Program-made: the position numbers and the translations under genes
Shown here: piece after piece, positions 24,660-34,740 of the stretch
Numbering within the stretch: the stretch's first letter is position 1
Layout: each line of letters starts with the position of its first letter
Notes under the pieces: model-generated
What the model was told of the DNA's origin: nothing
The model's database searches: none
What the model saw: the letters and a program-made list of their open reading frames with translations, nothing else
Assembly (NCBI RefSeq): GCF_902459465.1
Contig: NC_047071.1
Span: forward strand, 8,512,098-8,576,097
Direction: 5' to 3'
From: Asterias rubens
Lineage: Eukaryota; Echinodermata; Asteroidea; Forcipulatida; Asteriidae
DNA: 64,000 bases

Positions 24660-24965
24660 GGGCTGGTGTTGATTGGTGGTTGGGTTGGCACTGTGCTGTG
24701 GTGCCTCACCTTCCACTGTACCTAGGACCCTGGTTCGAGTCCAAACAAAGTAACTGTGACACTGTGTGATGGCTTGGGTTTCAGTCCGTACCTGACTGCG
24801 TGGGTTTTCCCCAAAAAAAAATTCTAAGGGGTTTGCCTCCCACATTTAAAACTGAAACTTCCTTTCTTGCCATCTCTCCATGGGGTTCTTGGCTAATATC
24901 TTGATTTAAAATCCTTGGCTTCACAACCAGAATAAATAATAAGCTGAAACGAAAATGAAATGATA
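24660..24965 (+). repeat. tRNA-derived SINE-like element
   Basis: Contains a B-box-like CCTGGTTCGAGTCC at about 24729-24742 with a G-rich A-box-like region about 50 bases before it. A body with TGCGTGGGTTTTCCCC and CTCCCACATTTAAAACTG follows, and the end is A-rich (AATAAATAATAAGC). The layout of pol III head, body and A-rich tail is that of a SINE. No target duplication was resolved. Confidence 0.55.
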
Positions 24966-25090
24966 TGGTGGTGTGCCACAGGCATCAGTGCCTCTTCCTA
25001 CACTGTAGCTCTGCTCACGCTGTACAGTATTACAGTGTACTGTAACATATCATTTGCCAACCAATAGTGGCTTTATGCATGCGTGAATGT

Positions 25091-25271
25091 AATAGACCGA
25101 TCCATTAGGCTCCGCCCACGACGTACGTGTGAGCAAGAACACGCGAGCCTCTCCAATGCCTTTCTGCACAATCTGCCGCGCGCGCCAAGCATACGCACAC
25201 CCGGACGGACCTTCGTTGCGTTGTGATTGGTCAATACGCAATGGGGGCGGAGCTTAATGGATCGGTCTATT
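25091..25271. mobile_element. Foldback element
   Basis: AATAGACCGATCCATTAGGC with TCCGCCC, and GGGCGGAGC with TTAATGGATCGGTCTATT, are inverted termini of about 27 bp with two mismatches. The core is CpG-rich (CCGCGCGCGCC). It lies in the putative ANAPC11 intron. Confidence 0.75.
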
Positions 25272-25340
25272 CAGGGCTTGGATTGGGGGAAAGCCCACAA
25301 TAGTACCACAGAACTTGTGGCCAGTTTTGTGGCTCAAATT

Positions 25341-25494
25341 GGTTACTTTACCGGGATTCTTTTACACCAGAATCCAAAGAAGGAAAAACTTCCTGATCCA
25401 GTTTGTAGCTATGATGCAAGTAAATCCTTTTTTAATTTGAAAACTGGATCAGGAAGTTTTTCCTTCTTTGGATTCTGGTGTAAAAGAAATAACC
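25341..25494. mobile_element. Perfect 48-bp inverted repeat element
   Basis: 25357-25404 (TTCTTTTACACCAGAATCC ... GATCCAGTTT) is the exact reverse complement of 25441-25488, with a 36-base spacer. Outer GGTTA/TAACC pairing extends it. Perfect identity of the arms suggests recent origin or gene conversion. Confidence 0.8.
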
Positions 25495-26235
25495 ACAGGT
25501 ACAATGTAAGAGGGTCCAAGTAGACATATGTACATTGTTAGTCTGCATAAATGTCATTACTCAGTTGAAATGAATGAAATGTATTTTATCAGACTAAAGT
25601 CAATCTCAAACAAACATTTTTTTGCTCAAGATGTTACACAGTTAGGTATTGTGTTTGAATGGGTCAGGCTTCAGACTGATGATACCCAAGCCTACATCCG
25701 TATGGACTGTAAAAGGGGTAACCCTGTTTCAGCCCTAGGAGTAGGTGGCAACAGCCTCTGGAATAAATTAATTGTAGCCCACACCTTGAAGTGGTCTTCC
25801 GCCCTCTTGTGTCTGACGACTTGCATAACAAAACAAAAATTGTAAAAAAAACAAAACAAGACTTGTCTGGTCAAAACTTTAGTGGCCTGACAACAAAACT
25901 ACTGGCCTCAGCGTTGTTTACACTGATCAATGTGTGATGAGCATTACATGTACATGTAATACAAGTATGTATCTTTTTGACTCCAGTACCAGTAGAATAC
26001 AAATCCATTGTATTTGAACCCATCACCCCTGCACTTTTTATTTCTTTTGACTTCTTGACCATCCATCACACCCAGGATTCACGCCTGTTTGTGGAGGCTG
26101 GTTCAAATCTTCTAATAATTATGATTTGTCCGGTCAAATGTTTAAGCCATTATGGCTCAGTGTAAATTTCAAGCACTTCCTGTCTTATGATTTGTCTTTT
26201 AAAACATTTTTTCTTTTCTTTTGATGTGCTTTTAG

Positions 26236-26354
26236 TTGGACAGCTGTGTCGACATGGAGGTGGATAGCCAATGATGATAACTGTGGTATATGTCGGATGG
26301 CTTTTGATAGTTGCTGTCCAGACTGTAAGATGCCAGGTGATGACTGCCCGTTAG
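26236..26354 (+). CDS. ANAPC11 exon 2 (APC/C RING-H2 subunit)
   Basis: ANAPC11 is the small catalytic RING subunit of the anaphase-promoting complex. It binds the E2 and, with the cullin APC2, transfers ubiquitin to mitotic substrates such as cyclin B and securin. The exon lies between an acceptor TGCTTTTAG (26227-26235) and a donor GTGAGA (26355). It reads [19 protein letters not shown] then [20 protein letters not shown], with the family WxW..AND and the zinc ligands CxxC, CC.DC and DDC in order, closely matching animal ANAPC11. It ends in phase 1, and its last G begins the Val codon completed by exon 3. No disruptions are seen. Confidence 0.95.
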
Positions 26355-26375
26355 GTGAGACCACACTCCTCCAAA

Positions 26376-26479
26376 ATTAACAGGCTTGGAATTACAGGCA
26401 GACCAAGACCTCTGCTGCCCCTGGTCCTGGCCTGGCGTCCTGGCCTTGGTGCTCCTTCAACAAAAGTTTCCCATTGACT
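26376..26479. repeat. Dispersed repeat, family G, inverted copy
   Basis: Words GGCCTTGGTGC, AAGTTTCCCATTGAC and GGTCCTGGCC are the reverse-orientation counterpart of those at 1386-1510. It lies in the ANAPC11 intron directly before the family C element. Confidence 0.4.
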
Positions 26480-26775
26480 TTAAAGGAACACGTTGCAATG
26501 GTTCGGACGAGTTGGTCTTTGAAAAGCATTTTTAACTGTTTGTTGTAAAATGCATATAAATTGGTTAGAAAGATGTTTTAAAAGTAGAATACAATGATCC
26601 ACACCTGGGTATTACTCAAAATTACGTCGCACCACGCAATTTCAAATGATACTTGTGTGGATCATTGTATTCTACTTTTAAAACATCTTTCTAACCATTA
26701 TGCATTTTATAATAAACGGTTACAAACGCTTTTCAAAGACCAACTCGACCGATCCAGGGCAACGTGTTCCTTTAA
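26480..26775. mobile_element. Foldback MITE, family C, copy 2
   Basis: TTAA-AGGAACACGTTGC at the left and GCAACGTGTTCCT-TTAA at the right. Arms with GTAGAATACAATGATCCACAC in both orientations (written here in part) match the 8156 and 38823 copies, but the central GGTCGGCC palindrome is replaced by a shorter, different loop. Intronic in ANAPC11. Confidence 0.85.
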
Positions 26776-27060
26776 GATTTTACAAAGAAAGCTCTTTCCA
26801 AAATCAAAATGGCCTTGCCCTTTAGACATTGAAATTCCAGGCCTAAGTTTGGTTTCCCATTTCTTATTGATGATGTTCCATATGTAACAAGTACATGTGT
26901 AGTGTGTATGTTTTCAAACTATAAAACTAGGAATGTATTCAAAGGTATTCTTTCCCAGCATAAATTTTCAATACTTCTAAATCTAATAAAACTGAACTCA
27001 ACCTAATAGTGTCATGGTATTGTGTCCACAGTATCTCCAAATGGCCCAGTGAACATCCGC

Positions 27061-27507
27061 CATGTTCAATCACATTTTGACAAACTTAAACTTCAGCATC
27101 TTCAAAACTGGGCTTCTAAACTTATTCACTGCACTAACAAATACGATCAGGCAACGCCATTTCTGTAGCAACTCCACTGGCTGCCTGTCAAGCAACGTAT
27201 CCAATATAACACCCTGTGCTTCGTCTACAAATGCCTTAATGATCTGGGCCCAGAATATTTAAAATCGTGCTTGGTTTTGTACACATAGGGAAGAGTCGGC
27301 TTGCAGTCATCAAACGACACTACCCGTCTTGTCCAACACAAAATAAATCACAGGTCTCTTGCTTCAGCTGCTGAAAAATCCTTCTCTTTTGCCGCCCCTA
27401 AACTTTGGAATAGTCTCCCCCCATCTCTGCACTCTGCTGATTCACTTCATATTTTCAAGAAGCATCTGAAATCACACCAGCCGTCGATTTCACAAAACTC
27501 ATCCTAA
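27061..27507 (+). pseudogene. 3' fragment of a LINE reverse transcriptase (CR1/L2/Rex-like), decayed
   Basis: A single reading frame with two stops (27166-27168 and 27286-27288) shows the C-terminal part of a non-LTR retrotransposon polyprotein: LQNWASKLI, then LHWLPVKQRIQYNTLCFVYK, then DLGPEYL, and finally AAPKLWNSLPPSLHSADS and FKKHLK. These are the usual C-terminal motifs of CR1/L2/Rex1-type elements. The 5' part is missing, as expected from abortive reverse transcription. It lies in the ANAPC11 intron in the sense orientation. It cannot encode a functional product. Confidence 0.85.
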
Positions 27508-27645
27508 CTTAAGATTAATCTTAGGAATTAGGACGAGTCCCAACCCTGCACTGTAGCATGCAGACCTTAAGATTAATCCTAAGTTAGGAGAGTTACTCGT
27601 CCTAACTCGAGATAAGACTAGTCCTAACTCTTTGTTAAATCAACA
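27489..27645. repeat. Foldback repeat next to the LINE tail
   Basis: CATCCTAACTTAAGATTAATC and GATTAATCCTAAGTTAGGA are inverted. Repeated TTAGGACGAGT / ACTCGTCCTAA and TAGTCCTAACT words make the segment self-complementary. LINE-like 3' sequence ending in ATGTATGTATGTATCC resumes after it, so it was probably inserted into the LINE tail. Confidence 0.55.
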
Positions 27646-28109
27646 GCTGTTCCCACAATGATTGTTTTGCTGTTTGATTTCACTTGTATTTTGTTTCTTC
27701 GTTTATTTGTTTCTCTGTTTCATCACAAACCCCTGTGGTGGTATATAAACATTTTTTGTATGTATGCATGTATATGTATGTATGTATCCAGCCACTTACA
27801 TTGAGAGGTTAAATATCCTACAGCTGAGAATCTCCATCATACCTCAAAAAGTCTAAATTTAAAACCATTTGTTAATACAAGATTGTCACTCACATTCTTA
27901 CTTTATTGCACATTAAATGCTTGAAATAAGTACCTTGAAAATGAGCCTCATTGAAACAAACTGACAAAGTATCTTTCTTCTTCACCTGAGTATTCTCAGA
28001 ACCGATACTTCCTTTACAATGAGATTATTTGTTATTACAAGATTGTCAACTTACTTTATTACACTATCATTTGAAGCTTGAGATATCTTTCTTTTCTTTT
28101 CACTTTCAG

Positions 28110-28225
28110 TATGGGGGCAGTGTTCCCATGTGTTTCATATGCACTGCATCTTGAAGTGGCTCAACTCCCAGCAGGTACAGCAGCAGTGCCCCATGTGCCG
28201 ACAAGAGTGGAAGTTCAAGGAGTGA
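28110..28225 (+). CDS. ANAPC11 exon 3 (terminal coding exon)
   Basis: After a strong acceptor (CTTTTCACTTTCAG, ending 28109) the frame continues exon 2 as V-WGQCSHVFHMHCILKWL, then NSQQVQQQCPMCRQEWKFKE and a TGA at 28223-28225. The HxxH (H-V-F-H-M-H) ligands and the final CPMC complete the RING-H2 domain. The C-terminal EWKFKE matches vertebrate ANAPC11 exactly in my reading. Exons 2 and 3 plus a short N-terminus give about 84-86 residues, the normal size. The intron between them is about 1.75 kb and mostly transposon-derived. No AATAAA is obvious in the following 600 bp. Confidence 0.95.
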
Positions 28226-28257
28226 AAGGTGAAAGAACATCAGGCCTGACATTTCAT

Positions 28258-28430
28258 CTTTGGACATGTTGAAAGGGCAAGGCCAGTATTTTTCACTTTG
28301 CAAAGGGCACTTGCATTAGAACAACTTAAAGTCAATGGGGCACTTCTGAAGGGCACCAAGGCAAAGACAAGGGGCAACGGAGCCCATGGCCTCCATGGCC
28401 TGAGTGTGATTCGAGGCCTGGACCATTCAC
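28258..28430. repeat. Dispersed repeat, family G, copy 2
   Basis: GGGCAAGGCC, AAAGGGCACTTGC, AAAGTCAATGGGG, AAGGGCACCAAGGC and GGCCTCCATGGCC parallel the 1386 copy. It begins about 30 bp after the ANAPC11 stop, so it may form part of the 3' UTR. Confidence 0.45.
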
Positions 28431-29088
28431 ATGACCAAACTTTACGAAGACTTTAAGAAGAAACTAGTTTGGCTCTTTTATGTTTTTATGAGAATGGCCA
28501 CTGACATTGAACTTTGTAAATACAGGAAACAGACAAAGTTGATCTGTCGCGGTTGAGAGGAAAGTCATAACTCATCATAACTTGTCGAGAGAAACCAGAT
28601 TGAAGAAGAGATTTTCCCCTGTTGCAGCCAGTTGCCATTTTGTTTTTATTGATAACTAACCGAATGCAGACAATGAGTTTGTAAATGTGACGTGTGCTGT
28701 AGGAAAGAGTTTCAATAATGAGTGCAACAGTGAGATGCAACTCTGACAAGAGCACATGAAAGGCATTAGTGTACGGATGGCCATCGATGGGTTAGGTACA
28801 CCTCGTAAAGGCCAGTCTGTTGCGCGATGTAAATATGGACGCGCGCAGTATTTATAGTGATCGCTGAGGCCTAAAACTGTGGTCTTTTTTTATCCTGCTT
28901 CGAGATTTCCATCGCCCGGCCGACTGTAAACCTGGTCTTAAGGCCCCACCCCAACACCTCCCGAGTACAAGAGGAACACTCTTAGTTGATTTATTCCAAA
29001 AACGAAGCTCAACAATTATGATCTTTAAACACACTTCCGAGGGATCAAATTATGAGGCTCAGCGTAATTACTTCTTCATTACGAAGTG
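28431..29088. other. Gene-free stretch with a foldback-family fragment
   Basis: No exon is recognised. 28869-28943 (CGAGATTTCCATCGCC, GGCCGACTGTAAACC) resembles one arm of the foldback element at 57483-57622. Confidence 0.4.
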
Positions 29089-29500
29089 GATGTGTCGTGG
29101 CTGAGCGGTTTTAAACGCTCGGAAAAGATCACCGAATTCAAACTCTGGTGTTTCTGATCAGCAGAGTGTGGGTTCGAATCCCCAGCCGTGACACTTGTGT
29201 CCTTAAGCGAGACACTTAACCATTGCTTCGTCGTTCCGATGGGAAGTAAAGCTGTTGGTCCCATGTGTTGTGTACTGCATGTTAAAGAACCAAGTGCCCT
29301 TATCGAAAAGAGAAGGGGTTCGCCCCTGTGTTCCTGGCTGTGGCTGCTGTATGTGCGTAGCACCTTGTAAACCCTTATAAGGTACTAACTAGCTGGGTCT
29401 CAAAATTCATCACTGCAATAACCTATCTTTGTGAAATTTTGTATTACTCAGCGCCTTGAGTACCTTTATAAGACATGCGCTTTACAAGACTTTGAAACTA
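29089..29500 (+). repeat. tRNA-derived SINE with long-variable-arm (Leu/Ser-type) head
   Basis: The head GTCGTGGCTGAGCGGTTTTA (A box) and GGGTTCGAATCCCCAGCC (B box) are about 50 bases apart. The interval is large enough for the extended variable arm of a tRNA-Leu or tRNA-Ser. The body is CACTTGTGTCCTTAAGCGAG then ACACTTAACCATTGCTTCG, followed by GTTAAAGAACC and a tail with GCGCCTTGAGTACC and AAGACATGCGCTTTAC. A mismatch-bearing acceptor stem and the long 3' extension argue against a functional tRNA gene. Confidence 0.8.
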
Positions 29501-30309
29501 TGTTATTACGTACTACTGTCGATGCTCAGTCTCGGGTCGATGGGCTCTTTAGCTTTCAATAATCCCTGTCAAATCACTGCAACCATTATGCTATCAGGAG
29601 GGTGGTTATTGGTCTAGTCTATTCAGTGATCGAGTGCTGTCACTATCTACAGGTTTGTACTAATTACGCACAGCCATTTTGGAAGTGTGCTGTAGCATAT
29701 AATAATTATGCAGCTGCGAATAAACTGGCATCCTCCAAATAAAATTAGGTCGATGAAAATATGTCACTTGTAGTAACTGTGGTTGTAAAACCTCCCTTAC
29801 AAATGGTCTAATGTTATGGTAATCAAGTCTACTGGCTCAATGGTCTTTGATCTCAGTTTTTAATTCGACACTGGCGAGTAATCTTTCAATGAGCTCCCTT
29901 TTTCCTTTTTGTCGTTAACTACTGACACAAATGTAGAGTATTGGGTGTCAATTTGCTATAAGAATTTACGTTGTTTGTTACCGAGCTTATTTTGAGGTCC
30001 ACCACTTCAAAAGATATGTATCATTATTTTTTATAAACTATACTTTAATAGTACAAAATAAATGAATAAACTCGTCTGAGATTTCAAATTTCTGAAAAAT
30101 GTCATCTTTATTTATTAAGCAGGCAATGAAAGATCTGAAATTACTTTGTATGAAATATAACGGCTTATATCCAAACTGCGAAAATTAAAACATGAATGAT
30201 TTCCGGTAAAACAGTCTAAGGTTTGCTTTTAATAGAACATAACAATATTGTTACTATTCGTAACTGTTCTATTATACATCCAAAATACAAAAGTGCTTAA
30301 ATGTTAAAA
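29501..30309. other. Gene-free stretch
   Basis: Nothing recognised. Confidence 0.4.
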
Positions 30310-30790
30310 TACATTCTGGGGTATTTTCTGCCCTTCTGCATCGTCAATTTAAGTGTAACTATTGAGCATTCTCTGCCCCATGGCACAGTTTACCTTTCGT
30401 TTAAAGTGTTACAATGGGGGTATTCTCTGCCCCAAGGCACATATTTTTATATTTTATTTAAAATGTTACAATGGGGTATTCTCTGCCCCACGGCACATAT
30501 TTTTATATTTTATTTAAAATGTTACAATGGGGTATTCTCTGCCCCACGGCACATATTTTTTTATATTTTATTGCAAGTGTTACAATGGGGTATCTTCTGC
30601 CCCACGGCACATATTTTTAAAATTTTATTTAAAGTATAACAATGTGGTATTCTCTGCCCCACGGCACGTTTGATATTTTATTTAAGTATAACAATGGGGT
30701 ATTCTCTGCCCCACGGCACATATTTTTTAAATTTTATTCAAAGTATTACAATGGGGTATTCTCTGCCCCATGGCACATTTAATATATTTT
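30310..30790. repeat. 53-58 bp tandem repeat (8-9 units)
   Basis: Units centred on GGGGTATTCTCTGCCCCACGG with an AT-rich remainder (CACATATTTTTATATTTTAT, then TTAAAGTGTTACAAT). TGCCCCA cores occur about every 53-58 bp. Each core contains the small inverted repeat GGGG...CCCC. The array lies about 130 bp beyond the kinase gene stop, so it may reach its 3' UTR or end region. The open frame across it is a by-product of the repeat. Confidence 0.9.
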
Positions 30791-30807
30791 TTTAAAGTGT
30801 TGTCTGT

Positions 30808-30813
30808 TTTATT
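30808..30813 (-). promoter_or_regulatory. Candidate polyadenylation signal for the kinase gene
   Basis: AATAAA on the minus strand, about 110 bp past the stop codon at 30924. It is the first canonical hexamer downstream of the kinase gene, and the sequence beyond it is the tandem array. Confidence 0.45.
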
Positions 30814-30923
30814 ATCTTAGTTGTCTCAATAAATTAGTTCTTTCTAGAAAAGTATTTGCGATAATAATAGTCGAAGTGGTGTTATGAACAAACCCGTATA
30901 CTTATTTGAATTGTTAATTTTTA

Positions 30924-33774
30924 CTAAATGAAGATGTTATTTTGAATGCAATACCGCACATGAGTCATCTCAGGTCGCTCTGAAGGATCTCGTGATTGGC
31001 AAATATCACCAAGTTGCTCTAGAAATGGAACTGCTCCAAACTGGCCGATGCTATGGAGAACGTAGCCGAGTTGGAAAATATCACTTTGGATGGACTGGTG
31101 CTCTGCATTATCGACCATTTCAGGAGCGATGTGGCCGTGAAACCGGCGATATTTTTTCTTTTCGTCACTTGTTAGAACATAGTTTCTTGGGGCATTCGTT
31201 GTTGTAGCCACACCTACATCAATCACATATGCACGCCAGCGATGTGTCGGGGTGTCATAGGACATCAATATATTGTCCATCTTGATGTCATTGTGAAGCA
31301 GTCCTTCAGAGTGCATGTGTTTGATTCCATCAACCACGTTCATGGCAACGGATCTCCAATCGGCCGGGTTTAAGGTCAAACTTCTAGACCCAGTAAGAGC
31401 TTCACCTAATGTCAGACACCTAGCTGATGCTTCATCGCCAATGAACTGCATAGCAACTGCCCTAAACTGACCAGCCTCTATAGTTCCATGTACATTTGGG
31501 AAACTATCGTGTTCAGAGAGAACAGATAGGATTCGAACTTCTCTATCCACAGTGTCTTTATCTCCAGTTGGTACACATTTGACAGCTACGTGTTCATTGT
31601 TATAAAGCATCATTAAGACACCTCCATAAGCACCTTGCCCAAGTACAACCTGACCCTGAGGAGGATGCTGAAGATCGGACTGCTCAATCGAAGGAATATT
31701 GATTCCTTGCAGGTAATCATCCAAAGCTTGGGTAACAGGACTGAACCGTTGTTTGGGCTGCTTTGGTGATGTGTGCTCTGATTGTTGAGCTGATGAAGTT
31801 CTCCTTGAGGCAGCTGTTGATGAGGCTGATGTGGCTCCCACTGGCAATGCTGCTGCAGATGGTTGTGGTTTTGGTGTCTCTACCCTTGGGTGTTCTACTG
31901 GAACTGCAGATTTCGACTCTGGGGCTGCAGTTTTTGTCACATCAGATGGTGGTCTTGAAAATAATGACGTTGTTGCAAACGTAGACCTTTTTGGTGCCAA
32001 TGAAAAAGCTGACCTTTGTGCTATGGATGTCTTGTCTTTGGTTGTCGATTGTTGTTGGCTTGGTGTTGCTACTACCCTCAGAACAGCAGTTGCTGTTGCT
32101 GCTGCTGTTGCAACTACTTCTTGAAAAGCAGCTGTTGTTGGTGCGGTTATTTCAGCCGCTTTATCGATTGATCCTGTCACTGTTGGTGCTGCCGGTGCAA
32201 CTGCTTCTGGCACAGCAGCTGTTGGTGCTGCTGCTGTTGCAGCTGCTTTACCAGTTGATCCTGTCTCTATTGCTGCTGCTGGTGCAACTGCTTCTTGCAC
32301 AGCAGTTGCTGTTGCTGCTGATATTTCTGCTGCTTTATCGGTTGATACTGTCACTATTGGTGCTGCCGGTGCAACTGCTTCTGGCACATCAGATGCTGCT
32401 GGTGCTGCTGTTGCAGCTGCTTTACCAGTTGATGTGGTCTCTATTGCTGCTGGTGCAACTGCTTCTGGCACATCAGATGCTGCTGGTGCTGCTGTTGCAG
32501 CTGCTTTACTAGTTGATGTGGTCTCTATTGCTGCTGGTGCAACTGCTTCTGGCACAGCAGTTGATGTTGCTGCTACTTTTGTGGCTGCTTTACCAGTTGA
32601 CCCTGTCTCTATTGCTGCTGCTGGTGCAACTGCTTTATCGGGTGATCCGGTCTCTGTTGGTGCTGCTGGTGCAACTGCTTCTGGCACAGCTGTTGCTGTT
32701 GCTGCTGCTTTACCAGTTGATCCTGTCTCTATTGCTGCTGCTGGTGCAACTGCTTCTTGCACAGCAGTTGCTGTTGCTGCTGCTATTTCAGCTGCTTTAT
32801 CGGGTGATCCTGTCTCTATTGGTGCTGCTGGTGCAACTGCTTCTGGCACAGCTGTTGCTGTTGCTGCTGCTATTTCAGCTGCTTTATCGGGTGATCCTGT
32901 CTCTATTGCTGCTGCTGGTGCAACTGCTTCTGGCACAGCTGTTGCTGTTGCTGCTGCTATTTCAGCTGCTTTAGCGGGTGATCCTGTCTCTATTGCTGCT
33001 GCTGGTGCAACTGCTTCTTGCACAGCAGTTGTTGTTGCTGTCACTGTTGTGGCTGCTTTACCAGTTGATCCTGTCTCTATTGCTGCTGCTGGTACAACTG
33101 CTTCTTGCACAGCAGTTGCTGTTTGTGCTGCTTTTGCAGCTTCTTTACCAGTTGATCCTGTCTCTAGTGCTGCTGCTTGTGCAACTGCTTCTAGCACAGC
33201 AGTTGCTGTTGGCACTGCTATTGCAGCTGCTTTACCAGTTGACCCTGTCGCAATTGCTACTTGGGGTGGTGTCGATACCGGCACTATGGAGGCTATTGTG
33301 ACAGGTGCAGATTTTGCTTCTGTTTCAGATGCATCTGGTCTGTTTGCTTCTTGTTGTGTTTCTGGTGAAGCTGTTGTCGCTTTAATGGCGGGAACTTGTT
33401 GCAGCTTCCTCTGCAGCGATTGAGGTTTCTGCTGTTTGTGTTTTTGCTGTTGCTCCTGCTGCAGTTGGTGTGGATATTGCTGCTGCTGACAACTCTCCAG
33501 TTGTAAATTGGATATTGAAGGCGCTGTCTGTAACTGATGTATTTGAGTTACCATTTGGGACGGGATGACCTTGCCTTCTAGTATTGAGTACATCGAAGGT
33601 TGTGATGCTCTTGTTGAACTCCACACGGGAGCAAATTGGCATCTGTATCCAAACTTGTTTCTCACAGCCGCTGATGGCGATAGAGGTGTTTCAAGCCATG
33701 GCGTCTGAGGTAGCTGGTCGGAATGTATTTCCAACGAAGCATTTTGCTCAAGGTGGAAACGGAGGGATGCTCTC
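30924..33774 (-). CDS. Protein kinase with long Ala/Thr-rich repeat region (terminal exon)
   Basis: The exon is open for 2851 bases after a strong acceptor (TTTCTTTTATCAG, ending 33775). Residue numbers here count from an in-frame ATG at 33800 that I take to be intronic. Residues about 95-150 are Gln-rich. About 165-570 is a degenerate 25-30 residue repeat around PEAVAPAAAIETGS.. KAA, low complexity and probably unfolded. The kinase domain is at about 715-958: glycine loop GQGAYGG (721-727), AVK lysine 741, alphaC Glu754, catalytic loop HNDIKMDN (Asp838, Asn843), metal-binding DVG (Asp861) and APE (892-894). Arg of HRD is Asn and Phe of DFG is Val, but the Lys, both Asp and the Asn needed for catalysis are present. 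It is therefore probably an active Ser/Thr-type kinase of unassigned group. Substrate unknown. Confidence 0.9.
32100..33300 (-). repeat. Degenerate GCT/GCA-rich coding repeat inside the kinase gene
   Basis: About 14-16 units of roughly 75-90 bp, read on the minus strand as blocks coding for APAAAIETGS, GKAA and TATAVPEAV. Plus-strand words are GGTGCAACTGCTTCT, GGCACAGCAGTTGCTG and CAGTTGATCCTGTCTC. Unit length stays a multiple of three, so the kinase frame is kept. The same property keeps the antisense frame open (32434-33423); it is not a gene. Confidence 0.85.
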
Positions 33775-33948
33775 CTGATAAAAGAAATATCAAGAAACAA
33801 ATTATTTCATGAAGGATTTTTCAACTAAGATGATTTGAAGCTGTACAACCCCATTATTCGACAACCCTTAATGATAAACATACATGATGAAAGTATTTAA
33901 TTGTTTACTTGTTCATTTTCATGTGGTGATAAGACAGAGTGTACTTAC

Positions 33949-34013
33949 TGCATCCCATGGGATAAGGGCATCATAGTATGCGGTTCGAGGTACGTGTACA
34001 GATGAAGCCAGTG
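33949..34013 (-). CDS. Kinase gene, internal exon
   Basis: 65-base exon between an acceptor GATCTACAG (ending 34014) and a consensus donor GTAAGT (33948-33943). It reads HWLHLYTYLEPHTMMPLSHG, then M and two bases that complete a Gln codon with the first base of the terminal exon, joining in frame to RASLRF. The entry phase is 0. No known domain. It is supported by two good splice sites and frame continuity, not by homology. Confidence 0.7.
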
Positions 34014-34458
34014 CTGTAGATCAAAACAAGACATAAACAGTTTTTCTGACGTTAGAATGATGATTCAAAATTAACTACAAGTCGTTGGGAATAAAATGAC
34101 TAGAACAGTTTTTTCAAACTTTCTGGGAGAAATTCACCTTCGGTGCAAAATTCACTTAAAAAACTACAATCATTCCATCCACTGAGATGTTTTAAGCGTC
34201 TTTTTATGATTTCTTTTTTACTCAAACCAGCAGGAACCATTATCTTTGTTTCGTTTGGAATGTCCAGTGGAGATTAAAACTTTTGTTAGATTGGGAATAA
34301 GAATAATAGTATTAATATATTCGATTTAGAACCCCTATACAAAGTTATCTCTCAGCGCTTTACAAATAACTCGATTAAATAACCTGTTAAATTGTGTACA
34401 ATTGACTGAAATGCATTTATTTATTCATGTTGCCATGGAATACTGTAGATTAGCTTAC

Positions 34459-34499
34459 CTGACATGTCCCTGCAATTTCGGCACAGTCCACACAAGTTT
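34459..34499 (-). pseudogene. Decayed or alternative copy of the kinase first exon
   Basis: The 41 bases before a donor GTAAGC resemble the candidate first exon at 35666-35695: GAAACTTGTGTGGACTG against GAAAGTTGTGCGGACTG. In the frame that fits the next exon it reads ETCVDCAEIAGTCQ, parallel to ESCADCGGQ. No in-frame ATG precedes it (a TAG lies upstream), and using it as an internal exon would break the frame from 35666. It is probably a duplicated, decayed or untested alternative first exon. Confidence 0.35.
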
Positions 34500-34740
34500 C
34501 TACACCGAAGAAACTTGACTCTCTTCTCAAATTCCAAACCTATTTTTGTTCAGAAAGTTATAAATAAAATCAATGTCTGTCCCTGTTTCAAAATCCTCCC
34601 GCGTCTAAATAAAAGGATTAATTTCAATTTAATTCAAGTCAACATTTTTTGCATACACTCTGATCTGCTCAAGATGTATACAAAATATTACAGATAAGCG
34701 AAATACTAAGCGCAGATGATGAAGGGCAAATAGGTCACCC

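Noticed and set aside
29089-29180. tRNA gene (Leu/Ser)
   Set aside because: Good A and B boxes, but a disturbed cloverleaf and a long SINE body continuing from it.
30301-30639. 112-codon frame
   Set aside because: Lies within the 53-58 bp tandem array; translation simply repeats the unit in changing frames.
32434-33423. 329-codon plus-strand open frame over the kinase gene
   Set aside because: It is the antisense of the Ala-rich repeat; unit length in multiples of three keeps it open. The minus strand has the kinase motifs.
33775-33800. ATG at 33800 as start of the kinase protein
   Set aside because: The first eight codons coincide with a polypyrimidine tract and AG acceptor, and a phase-matched upstream exon exists at 33949-34013.
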